Shown here piece after piece: positions 1 through 5,385 of a stretch of DNA of 7,088 nucleotides. The DNA comes from Cytophagales bacterium (GTDB taxonomy: Bacteria; Bacteroidota; Bacteroidia; Cytophagales; 172606-1): assembly GCA_025455595.1 (NCBI GenBank), contig JALOMD010000145.1, forward strand, positions 1 to 7,088, written 5' to 3'. How positions within the stretch are numbered: the stretch's first letter is position 1; each line of letters begins with the position of its first letter. The notes under the pieces were generated by a model. The model was not told the DNA's origin. It worked only from the letters and a program-made list of their open reading frames with translations, and ran no database searches. The translations under genes were made by a program, and so were the position numbers.

Positions 1-205
1 CTTCTGCTCCGCTCACTCAAAGAACCTTGCCCCCGCAAACCTCGCGGGGACGGGCGGACTCGCGTCCCCCGGCAACGGCCCCCGCCGTCGCCTGCTTCAA
101 TTCACTCTACTGTCCACTTTACCGTGCCTGTCACTTTGCTGTCCGCCTTGCTGCGCCCGCCTCTGGCTGCCCGCAGCCCGGACTTGCTCGCGCCTTTCCC
201 GAAAC
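1..205 (-). promoter_or_regulatory. GC-rich untranslated leader, probably of an rRNA operon lying beyond the left edge
   Basis: This stretch follows three tandem minus-strand promoters and has no convincing coding frame. It is GC-rich and contains short hairpins, for example CCCCGC (31-36) pairing with GCGGGG (44-49). Near the left edge the minus strand reads GGTTCTTTGAGTG (14-26), which resembles the boxA/leader motif found just ahead of 16S rRNA in Bacteroidota. Multiple strong promoters plus a long structured leader and a boxA-like site are known features of rRNA operons. That an rRNA operon follows is inference, because no 16S sequence is inside the window. A tRNA operon or a protein gene with a long leader remains possible. 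Confidence 0.5.
17..25 (-). promoter_or_regulatory. boxA-like antitermination motif
   Basis: The minus strand reads GTTCTTTGA here, close to the boxA core (TGCTCTTTA-like) that loads Nus antitermination factors on rRNA transcripts, and close to the motif often seen before 16S genes in Bacteroidota. The match is short, so the call leans on the promoters upstream and the absence of a coding frame. Confidence 0.4.
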
Positions 206-211
206 GGGACG

Positions 212-242
212 CAAAGGTAGTGTTTCGGCGCGGCCTTGTCAA
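212..242 (-). promoter_or_regulatory. Promoter P1 (Bacteroidota type), leftward
   Basis: On the minus strand the -7 box is TACCTTTG (219 down to 212). A TTGAC -33 element lies at 242-238, with 20 nt between TTG and the -7 box. This matches the primary-sigma consensus described for Bacteroides (TTG, about 19-20 nt, TAnnTTTG). It is the promoter nearest the presumed rRNA leader and has the strongest -33. The -7 box is flanked by inverted repeat arms CCGAAAC (199-205) and GTTTCGG (222-228). Confidence 0.75.
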
Positions 243-278
243 GCGGAAGGCAGGAAAAATTTTCCGCCTCGCTTCCGC
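243..278. repeat. Nested dyad just upstream of P1
   Basis: An inner perfect inverted repeat GGAAAA/TTTTCC (253-258 and 260-265, one-base centre) is nested in GGC/GCC (249-251 and 266-268) and flanked by GCGGAAG/CTTCCGC (243-249 and 272-278). GGC shares base 249 with the outer arm, so the two alternatives partly compete. It starts one base upstream of the P1 -33 element. It could be a DNA-binding site, or an RNA hairpin in transcripts from the two upstream promoters. There is no T-tract after it, so it is not a standard terminator. Confidence 0.5.
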
Positions 279-315
279 CCTCCCCTCCCCCGACCGCCTT
301 CATCCAAACGGGTCG

Positions 316-346
316 CAAAAGTATGGCTTTTTCTTTATGATTCCAA
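316..346 (-). promoter_or_regulatory. Promoter P2 (Bacteroidota type), leftward
   Basis: On the minus strand the -7 box TACTTTTG (323-316) is preceded by TTG (346-344), with exactly 20 nt between them. The A/T-rich block further upstream (347-381) sits where an UP element would be. The surrounding GGGTCGCAAAAGTA (310-323, plus strand) closely resembles the equivalent sequence at P1 and P3, which suggests duplication of a promoter module. Confidence 0.7.
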
Positions 347-381
347 CTTTTAGAAATATTTTTTAGAAAAAATATTTTTTG
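347..381. promoter_or_regulatory. A/T-rich UP-element-like block
   Basis: This block is almost pure A/T, with two copies of TTTTAGAAA and a perfect 14-bp palindrome AAAAAATATTTTTT (367-380). It lies immediately upstream of the P2 -33 element relative to leftward transcription. A-tracts in this position often boost rRNA promoters; that role is inferred here. Confidence 0.4.
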
Positions 382-407
382 TTCTGGGATTTCCAAAAGC
401 AGGGTCA

Positions 408-438
408 CAAAAGTACGGCTTGTAGTTTTTGTACGCAA
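408..438 (-). promoter_or_regulatory. Promoter P3 (Bacteroidota type), leftward
   Basis: On the minus strand the -7 box TACTTTTG (415-408) is preceded by TTG (438-436), again with exactly 20 nt between them. It is the most distal of the three tandem promoters, about 92 bp upstream of P2, which in turn is about 104 bp upstream of P1. Confidence 0.7.
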
Positions 439-544
439 GTGTAGGCCATTTTTTTTCTTGATTTATAAGCCTTGTTTAGATGGCAATCCGTACAATATCT
501 TGTCTGTCAGTCAGTTTCGTCGTTTTAAAAAGCGGATGCTTCGA

Positions 545-575
545 GGCGTTTTGAGCAAAAATCCTTTAAAACGCC
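545..575. repeat. Copy of the dispersed CGTTTTGrGC hairpin repeat
   Basis: GGCGTTTT (545-552) pairs perfectly with AAAACGCC (568-575) across a 15-nt loop. The left arm continues as CGTTTTGAGCAAAAA (547-561), one mismatch from the consensus CGTTTTGGGCAAAAA found in the other intergenic copies. Confidence 0.7.
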
Positions 576-636
576 TTCTATCTGTTCAATAAGTATTCGC
601 TTTGGATCATTCTCCATGCAGTGAAATAAATGTCTG

Positions 637-826
637 AGAGGTTGTCTGAAATTTCGTTTGAGGATTGCGTCCCGACAAGTCGGGATTGCCCAAAACGCTT
701 TTGTGCTTCCGGTCTTCCCGCAGGGCGGGATGATCGGAAGCACAGGCTCGTCAGGGACTAAAGGCTTGCGTTTTGGACGAAAAATGCCCAAAACGCATTG
801 GGAGAACCGAATTGTAAACAACCTCT
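637..826. mobile_element. 190-bp palindromic MITE-like element
   Basis: The ends are related inverted repeats. The left end is AGAGGTTGTCTGAAATTTCG (637-656); the right end, read on the minus strand, is AGAGGTTGTTTACAATTCG (826-808). Moving inward, both arms carry the same blocks in the same order: CCAAAACGC (690-698, against GCGTTTTGG at 768-776), then GTGCTTCCG (703-711, against CGGAAGCAC at 735-743). The centre is a strong hairpin. The left arm also holds TCCCGAC/GTCGGGA (670-685). There is no transposase and no clear target-site duplication, so a non-autonomous element mobilised in trans is the best explanation. An old chance palindrome or an extended REP-type structure is the alternative. 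Confidence 0.5.
703..743. repeat. Long near-perfect hairpin at the core of the 637-826 element
   Basis: GTGCTTCCG (703-711) pairs perfectly with CGGAAGCAC (735-743). The stem continues through a G-T wobble (712/734), two pairs and one T-T mismatch (715/731) to TCCCGC (716-721) pairing with GCGGGA (725-730). The loop is only AGG. It has no coding or terminator context and marks the symmetry centre of the element. Confidence 0.8.
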
Positions 827-1114
827 GAAAGTCAACACCTTAATGGACATGTTATGCTACAGTCCGAAAAACAATCCTCAATGACAGAAGACCAAAAGCA
901 TTGCAACTGTAGATGGCCAGCCCTACCGAACATATCAGTAGTGTTGTTGTGTTCCCAAAGTGCTCGATAAGGCGAGCGATACTTTGCTTGTCCTGTCTCA
1001 ACCGTATCGTAAACGGTATTGGCAGCGGATTACGTTATTTTAGCATGGAGATTTCGTTTTGATTGGATTCATTTTCAACTACATTCGCCTTTCTACCAAA
1101 ACACACTAACAGTT
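827..1114. other. Non-coding gap upstream of the AsmA gene
   Basis: I see no convincing gene here. Two small hairpins are present: GCTCG/CGAGC (962-966 and 973-977) and ACCGT/ACGGT (1001-1005 and 1013-1017). A widely spaced pair CTACAGT (857-863) and ACTGTAG (906-912) is also visible. On the minus strand one frame stays open from about 1032 to 835 without an early ATG. It resembles no family I recognise, but could be a decayed gene fragment. Confidence 0.5.
1059..1087 (+). promoter_or_regulatory. Possible promoter of the AsmA gene
   Basis: TACATTCG (1080-1087) differs by one base from TAnnTTTG. It is preceded by TTG (1059-1061, within TTTTG) at an 18-nt spacing, slightly short of the 20 nt seen elsewhere in this window. 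The start codon follows 28 nt after the -7 box. The position is right, but the match is weaker than the other promoters called here. Confidence 0.3.
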
Positions 1115-4100
1115 ATGAAAAAAGTGATTCTTATCCTGCTGGCATTCTTGGTCTTGTTGCTGGGTGCCGCTTTCGTACTACCTATTATATATAAGGATGA
1201 AATCAAGGCCAAGCTGGAGCAGGAGATTGCCAAGCAAGTGGATGCCAAGGTTTATTTCGATGCGGATGGCTTCAGTGTAAGTTTGTTCAGACATTTTCCG
1301 AACATTACGGCTTCGCTTCGGGATTTCGGCGTGGTGGGTAAAGACGAATTCAGGGGAGATACATTGTTGGCGGTACCGAAGTTTGAGGTCACGGTGGACA
1401 TTATGAGTGTGATTTCAGGCGATAAAATTAAGGTGAAAGCCGTTGATTTGGAATCGCCGAGGATGCTGGCAAAGGTGTTGAAAACCGGAAAGGCCAACTG
1501 GGACATCTACCGGGCCGACACCACTGCCACGACAGCCGACACGGCGCAGTCGGCGGTGTCCGTTGGCATTGACCAGTGGTCGGTGAAGAACGCTACCATT
1601 ATATATGACGACCGCAGCCTGCCGATGTTTGCCAAGTTGGTGAACCTAAACCACAACGGCAGCGGCGATTTTGAAAAGGATATCTTCGACATGGTGAGCC
1701 GCACCACCATTGACTCGCTGACAGTGGTTTATGACGGCGTGGCGTATCTGAGTAAAAAGAAAGTGGACGCTGACATGACGTTAAGCATGAATCTGCCGGA
1801 ATCGAAGTACACCTTCAAGGAAAACACCGTCAAACTGAACGACTTTGCGTTGGGATTCGATGGATGGTTCGCCATGCCGGACACGAATTACACGATGGAT
1901 TTGACCTTCAAGAGCAAAGAAAACACGTTCAAGAGCCTGCTTTCGATGGTGCCGGGCGTGTACACGGAAAGTTTCAAGGACTTGCAGGCCGACGGCGACA
2001 TTGTTTTCGACGGCTACGCAAAAGGCACTTATAATGGCCGGCAAATGCCGGGTTTCGGGCTGAACACGAAAGTCACCAACGGCAGCATGAAATACGCCGC
2101 TTTGCCCACCGCTATCCGCAACATCAACGTGGACATGAAAGTGGACAATCCGGACGGGGTGTTGGAAAACATCTTGGTTGACATTCGCAAGTTTCACCTC
2201 GATTTGGGCAAAAACCCGGTGGATGGACGCATTCGGCTGAAAGGGCTTTCCAAATACGACATTGATGCCAATGTAAAAGCCCGCGTGAACTTGGCCGAAC
2301 TGACGCAGATGTTCCCGATTGAAGGTACCACGCTACGCGGTACTTACGCCATTGACGCAACGGCCAAAGGCATTTACGATACATTGACCAAACGGATGCC
2401 CGCCGTAACGGCCGCCATGACTCTCGCCAATGGATACGTGAAAACCAGCCAGTTCCCGGCTCCGTTGGAACAAATGAACGTGCAAGCCGCCGTGAACAAC
2501 AGTACCGGCCAAATGAAAGACACCAAAATCAATGTCAGCGATTTTCGCATGGTGTTGGAAGGTGAGCCGTTTACGGCCAAAGCGTACATCGAAAACCTGG
2601 ACGACTACACGTGGGACATCAAGGTGAAAGGCGCGGCCGATTTGACCAAAATGACGAAAATCTACCCGATTGAAGGCATGACGCTGACCGGCCGCGTGTT
2701 TGCCGACATCGAAACCAAGGGCAAGATGTCGGATGTGGACGCAAAACGTTACGACCGGCTGCCCACCAGCGGCACGGCAAAACTCGCCAACTTTACCTAT
2801 GCCAGTGCGGGTGTGCCCAATGTGAAAATCACGCAAGCGGACATGGAGTTTTCGCCACAGCAAATCAATGTCAGCCGTTTTGAGGGTTTTTTGGGAAAAA
2901 GCGACGTTTCCATGACCGGCTCGGTTTCCAACTACATTGACTACGTGCTGCACGAGAACGCTGTTATCAAAGGCAACATGTCGTTCAGTTCCAATCGGTT
3001 CGATGTGAACGAGTGGTTAACGGAAGACCCGAACCAACCCAAGCAGCCCGACGAGCCGCTGACTGTGGTTGAGATTCCGAAGAATATTGACTTCCGCTTG
3101 GCTTCGTCCATCAAGGAAGTGTTATACGACAACATGACGCTGCGCGACTTGGCCGGTACGGTATTGGTGCAGCAAGGAACCGTGCGGTTGGAGAACGTGG
3201 CGTTCAACACTTTGGGAGGCAACTTTATTGCAAACGGAGCCTACGACTCGCGGGACATAAAGAAGCCGGGCTTCGATTTCGACCTGAAAATCAGCAACTT
3301 GTCCATTCCGTCGGCTTACAGTACTTTCAACACCGTGCAGGCCATGATGCCGCTGGCGCAGTTTATGGAAGGCAACGTAAGCACCAATTTCAAATTGAAA
3401 GGCCTGCTGAAGCAAGACATGATGCCCGATCTGAGCAGCCTTACGGGTGGCGGTCTGTTACAATTGGTACAAGCCACGCTCAAGGAGTCGCCGGTGACGC
3501 AGGGATTGGCGGCAGTAACCAAGCTGAACAACCTGACTCCGGCGCAACTGCGTGACGTGGTGTTGTCGGCCCGCGTCGAAAACGGCCGCATCCAGTATAA
3601 GCCGTTCGATGTGAAAATCAAGGATTACACGGCCAACATTTCGGGAAGCAACGGGCTGGACGGCTCACTTGACTACAAGGTGAACCTTGATATCCCGACC
3701 GGGCAAGTGGGCACGCAGGTGACTTCGTTCCTGAGTTCGCAGTTGAAAACGCCTATCAATAATGTAGAACGCGTGAAACTTGACTTGGGCGTGGGCGGCG
3801 ACTTCAAGAAACCGCAAATCAGGATACTGGGCAGCAGCACCGCCGGACAAGTGAAAAACGCCCTGACCGAAAAAGCCAACGCCGAAATTGACAAAGCCAA
3901 GGCAAAAGCCGAGGCGGAAGCGCAACGCCTGAAAGCCGAGGCAGAAGCCAAGGCAAAAGCCGAAGCCGACAAACTGAAGGCAGAGGCCGACCGCATAAAA
4001 GCCGAAGCCGAAGCAAAAGTGAAAGCCGAGCAAGAACGAATCAAAGCGGAAGCTGAGAAAAAACGGATAGAACTTGAGCAAAAAGCCAAAGACGAAGCCA

Positions 4101-4159
4101 AGAAACGTTTGCGAAACATACTGGGTAAGCCTGCTCCGAAAGACTCGGCGCAACGTTAG
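1115..4159 (+). CDS. AsmA-family envelope protein with C-terminal coiled-coil tail
   Basis: The product is 1014 aa. It opens with a lysine pair and one hydrophobic segment (about residues 2-25), then IYKDEIKAKLEQEI, the usual AsmA start: a single inner-membrane anchor with the bulk in the periplasm. NWDIYRAD (about 127-134) matches the conserved dG..NW.i signature. The long middle is beta-rich, with related modules of about 112-117 aa (F at 360, 477 and 589; PIEG at 401 and 518). The region around 720-900 looks like the AsmA C-terminal domain. From about residue 911 a Lys/Ala/Glu-rich coiled coil runs nearly to the end, closing in KPAPKDSAQR. AsmA-like proteins (AsmA, TamB, YhdP) are linked to outer-membrane assembly and phospholipid movement between membranes; the exact role here is inferred. 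ATG 1115 is preferred over an in-frame TTG at 1019 because it places the membrane anchor at the N-terminus. No Shine-Dalgarno is visible. The gene appears monocistronic. Confidence 0.85.
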   Translation: MKKVILILLAFLVLLLGAAFVLPIIYKDEIKAKLEQEIAKQVDAKVYFDADGFSVSLFRHFPNITASLRDFGVVGKDEFRGDTLLAVPKFEVTVDIMSVISGDKIKVKAVDLESPRMLAKVLKTGKANWDIYRADTTATTADTAQSAVSVGIDQWSVKNATIIYDDRSLPMFAKLVNLNHNGSGDFEKDIFDMVSRTTIDSLTVVYDGVAYLSKKKVDADMTLSMNLPESKYTFKENTVKLNDFALGFDGWFAMPDTNYTMDLTFKSKENTFKSLLSMVPGVYTESFKDLQADGDIVFDGYAKGTYNGRQMPGFGLNTKVTNGSMKYAALPTAIRNINVDMKVDNPDGVLENILVDIRKFHLDLGKNPVDGRIRLKGLSKYDIDANVKARVNLAELTQMFPIEGTTLRGTYAIDATAKGIYDTLTKRMPAVTAAMTLANGYVKTSQFPAPLEQMNVQAAVNNSTGQMKDTKINVSDFRMVLEGEPFTAKAYIENLDDYTWDIKVKGAADLTKMTKIYPIEGMTLTGRVFADIETKGKMSDVDAKRYDRLPTSGTAKLANFTYASAGVPNVKITQADMEFSPQQINVSRFEGFLGKSDVSMTGSVSNYIDYVLHENAVIKGNMSFSSNRFDVNEWLTEDPNQPKQPDEPLTVVEIPKNIDFRLASSIKEVLYDNMTLRDLAGTVLVQQGTVRLENVAFNTLGGNFIANGAYDSRDIKKPGFDFDLKISNLSIPSAYSTFNTVQAMMPLAQFMEGNVSTNFKLKGLLKQDMMPDLSSLTGGGLLQLVQATLKESPVTQGLAAVTKLNNLTPAQLRDVVLSARVENGRIQYKPFDVKIKDYTANISGSNGLDGSLDYKVNLDIPTGQVGTQVTSFLSSQLKTPINNVERVKLDLGVGGDFKKPQIRILGSSTAGQVKNALTEKANAEIDKAKAKAEAEAQRLKAEAEAKAKAEADKLKAEADRIKAEAEAKVKAEQERIKAEAEKKRIELEQKAKDEAKKRLRNILGKPAPKDSAQR

Positions 4160-4175
4160 GCGGAACCCTCACGTT

Positions 4176-4217
4176 TTGTGCGTTTTGAGCAGAAAACGCC
4201 CAAAACGCACAAGTTTT
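4176..4217 (+). terminator. Intrinsic terminator of the AsmA gene, built from the dispersed repeat
   Basis: Seventeen bases after the stop codon, TTGTGCGTTTTG (4176-4187) pairs perfectly with CAAAACGCACAA (4201-4212). Two more pairs lie beyond an A-C mismatch, and the stem is followed by GTTTTT. The 12-bp stem plus T-run fits rho-independent termination. The arms contain CGTTTTGAGC and GCCCAAAACG, the repeat seen in the other gaps. Confidence 0.7.
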
Positions 4218-4230
4218 TCCCTTTTGCGTT

Positions 4231-4257
4231 CGTTTTAGACAATTTTTGCCCAAAACG
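4231..4257. repeat. Dispersed hairpin repeat, copy nearly identical to 5198-5224
   Basis: CGTTTT (4231-4236) pairs with AAAACG (4252-4257), and CAA (4240-4242) pairs with TTG (4246-4248) around a TTT loop. An A-C mismatch lies at 4237/4251 and a second one at 4239/4249. This 27-bp unit differs from the copy at 5198-5224 at one base only. Confidence 0.75.
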
Positions 4258-4271
4258 CCGCTGCCTGCTCC

Positions 4272-4317
4272 AAACAACCCCGCCCTTGGTTTATGAAAAC
4301 CGATGGCGGGGTTGTTT
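4272..4317. terminator. Strong bipartite hairpin, probably a terminator
   Basis: AAACAACCCCGCC (4272-4284) pairs perfectly with GGCGGGGTTGTTT (4305-4317), a 13-bp stem. The loop holds a second small stem, GGTTT/AAACC (4288-4292 and 4297-4301). The A-rich and T-rich stem ends would allow weak termination in either direction. It insulates the AsmA gene from the sigma-gene control region. The lack of a longer T-tract lowers confidence in its function, but not in the structure. Confidence 0.6.
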
Positions 4318-4364
4318 CCGGCTATTGCGAAAAAGTTAAAAAACCATTCGTTTCACGAAAAGCG

Positions 4365-4560
4365 TTTTGTTTAACTTTAAAAATAAATGGTTAAACAAAA
4401 TTTGTTTAAGAATTGTATAAAACAAAGTGAACAAAGTTAAAATTCTTGCTTTTAGCGTAAGTCAAATATCATTTTGGCAACAATAAAGACCGGAAGCCAA
4501 CTCGAATCGAAACATTTTGTTTAGCAATTATTAAAAATAAGTTACACAAAACTTGTTTAT
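4365..4560. promoter_or_regulatory. Cluster of TTTGTTTAAC operator-like motifs upstream of the sigma gene
   Basis: Six versions of TTTGTTTAAC occur in under 200 bp. They are at 4366-4378 (plus), 4387-4399 (minus), 4401-4413 (plus), 4427-4435 (minus, weaker, TTTGTTCAC), 4516-4524 (plus, TTTGTTTAG) and 4552-4559 (plus, CTTGTTTA). TTTTGTTTAAC (4365-4375) and GTTAAACAAAA (4390-4400) form a perfect 11-bp inverted repeat around 14 nt. TTAAACAAA-A-TTTGTTTAA (4391-4409) is a perfect palindrome. The last copy overlaps the -33 of the sigma promoter. Carotenoid clusters are often controlled by MerR-family CarH/LitR repressors that bind A/T-rich palindromes; such a regulator acting here is inference. Confidence 0.55.
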
Positions 4561-4584
4561 CTCGTCCCCGGTTATTTATATTTG
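4553..4584 (+). promoter_or_regulatory. Promoter of the ECF sigma gene (housekeeping type)
   Basis: TATATTTG (4577-4584) is a perfect TAnnTTTG -7 box. TTG (4553-4555) lies 21 nt upstream and sits inside the last copy of the TTTGTTTA motif. Transcription would start close to 4590, giving a 5' leader of about 35 nt before ATG 4626. Confidence 0.7.
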
Positions 4585-4625
4585 TCTCAACCAAAAGATA
4601 TTTTTTCACCTAAACTCAATGCCCT

Positions 4626-5138
4626 ATGACTGCGTTAGAGTTCTCTTGTTCCATCGGCAAAGTTGCAAAAGCCTTGAAGCCGTTTGCAATGCGCCTCACC
4701 AAGGATGCCGAAGATGCCAACGACCTGTTGCAGGAAACGTTGCTGAAGGCATACACAAACCGTGAAAAATTTGCGGACGGCACCAACTTGAAGGCTTGGT
4801 TGTACACCATCATGAAAAACACCTTCATTACCAACTATCAACGGGTAATGCGGAAAAACACTTTCATTGACAGTACGAGCAACCTTCATTACCTGAATTC
4901 CAGCAACACAATGACCCAAAACCTCGCTTATTCAACTTTCGCTTTGGAAGACATAAACGATGCGTTGGAGTCGCTGGACGAAGTGTACCGGATGCCTTTC
5001 GTGATGTATTTCCGGGGTTTCAAGTACCACGAGATTGCCCAAAAATTGCAAATCCCCATCGGCACGGTCAAAAACCGGATTCACATTGCCCGCAAGGAGT
5101 TGAAAGACAGTTTGAAAACCTACGAACACGCCTACTGA
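4626..5138 (+). CDS. ECF-family RNA polymerase sigma factor of a carotenoid gene cluster
   Basis: The product is 170 aa, normal for an ECF (sigma-70 group 4) factor that has only the sigma2 and sigma4 domains. Sigma2 covers about residues 15-75 and shows DAEDANDLLQETLLKAY (27-43), the core-binding region, and LKAWLYTIMKNTFITNY (55-71), which reads the -10 element. Sigma4 covers about 108-163, with FKYHEIAQKL (132-141) and IGTVKNRIHIARKEL (145-159), the helix-turn-helix for the -35 element. The linker (about 76-107) is Asn/Ser/Thr-rich. Sigma factors closely resembling this one commonly lie next to crtI/crtB in Bacteroidota, as recalled from the family; the neighbour here is crtI-like. No anti-sigma gene is adjacent, so control is probably transcriptional, through the motif cluster upstream. 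Its target promoters are not shown by the sequence. Confidence 0.9.
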   Translation: MTALEFSCSIGKVAKALKPFAMRLTKDAEDANDLLQETLLKAYTNREKFADGTNLKAWLYTIMKNTFITNYQRVMRKNTFIDSTSNLHYLNSSNTMTQNLAYSTFALEDINDALESLDEVYRMPFVMYFRGFKYHEIAQKLQIPIGTVKNRIHIARKELKDSLKTYEHAY

Positions 5139-5160
5139 TTTGTATTCGTTTGTAGATATG

Positions 5161-5193
5161 AAAAACCGGCCTCTATGCAGGCCGGTTTTTTTT
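5161..5193 (+). terminator. Rho-independent terminator of the sigma gene
   Basis: AAAAACCGGCCT (5161-5172) pairs perfectly with AGGCCGGTTTTT (5179-5190) across a 6-nt loop. The T-run continues to 5193. It begins 22 nt after the sigma stop codon. This is a textbook intrinsic terminator, and it argues against simple read-through from the sigma gene into crtI. Confidence 0.92.
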
Positions 5194-5195
5194 GT

Positions 5196-5226
5196 GCCGT
5201 TTTAGGCAATTTTTGCCCAAAACGGC
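5196..5226. repeat. Dispersed hairpin repeat, best-preserved copy
   Basis: GCCGTTTT (5196-5203) pairs with AAAACGGC (5219-5226) and GGCAA (5205-5209) pairs with TTGCC (5213-5217) around a TTT loop. The only mismatch is A-C at 5204/5218: 13 of 14 pairs. It lies two bases after the T-run of the sigma terminator. Confidence 0.85.
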
Positions 5227-5276
5227 CAAACGGCCCGCATTTTTTGAAAACTTTCTGGGTTAATCGCAGTTTTACG

Positions 5277-5341
5277 CTTACATTGGTTCTGTGCTTTTGG
5301 GTTGCAAACGATAAGCGGTTAGCGGCAAGCTGAAATGTAAG
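5277..5341. promoter_or_regulatory. Inverted repeat CTTACATT / AATGTAAG upstream of crtI
   Basis: CTTACATT (5277-5284) and AATGTAAG (5334-5341) are perfect 8-bp inverted copies separated by 49 nt, about 100 nt upstream of the crtI start codon. Between them lies the tandem AGCGGTT-AGCGGCA (5314-5327). This could be a split operator or promoter region. No TAnnTTTG promoter with a proper -33 is visible between 5227 and 5437. The role is inferred and uncertain. Confidence 0.3.
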
Positions 5342-5367
5342 AAGAGACTATTGACATGGTTTTTTCA

Positions 5368-5385
5368 TTTTTTGCCCAAAACGCC
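5368..5385. repeat. Half-copy of the dispersed repeat upstream of crtI
   Basis: TTTTTTGCCCAAAACGCC contains the exact GCCCAAAACG core (5374-5383) and the usual T-run, but the opposite arm of the hairpin is missing. It lies 52 nt before the crtI start codon. Confidence 0.6.

Noticed and set aside
27..438. Open frames of 80-113 codons on both strands in the leader and promoter region
   Set aside because: They read through the tandem promoters and GC-rich leader with low-complexity Arg/Pro/Ala-rich products and no family resemblance.
525..821. 98-codon minus-strand open frame
   Set aside because: It begins at TTG, runs through both arms of the palindromic element and the hairpin at 545-575, and shows no domain I recognise. 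The repeats explain the sequence better than a gene does.
1019..1114. TTG start 32 codons upstream of the AsmA ATG
   Set aside because: It would place a polar, Trp/Phe-rich stretch before the membrane anchor, and would start ahead of the likely promoter.
3665..4153. Several minus-strand open frames opposite the AsmA tail
   Set aside because: The repeated Lys/Ala/Glu codons give stop-free Phe/Leu/Ser-rich reverse frames. They are a composition artefact.
4432..4465. Minus-strand TAACTTTG with a TTG upstream
   Set aside because: Spacing is 23 nt instead of about 20, and it would read directly into the hairpin block after the AsmA gene.
4917..5052. CCCAAAAC and GCCCAAAA strings inside the sigma gene
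   Set aside because: They lack the full GCCCAAAACG core and any pairing arm, and encode ordinary sigma residues, so they are chance.
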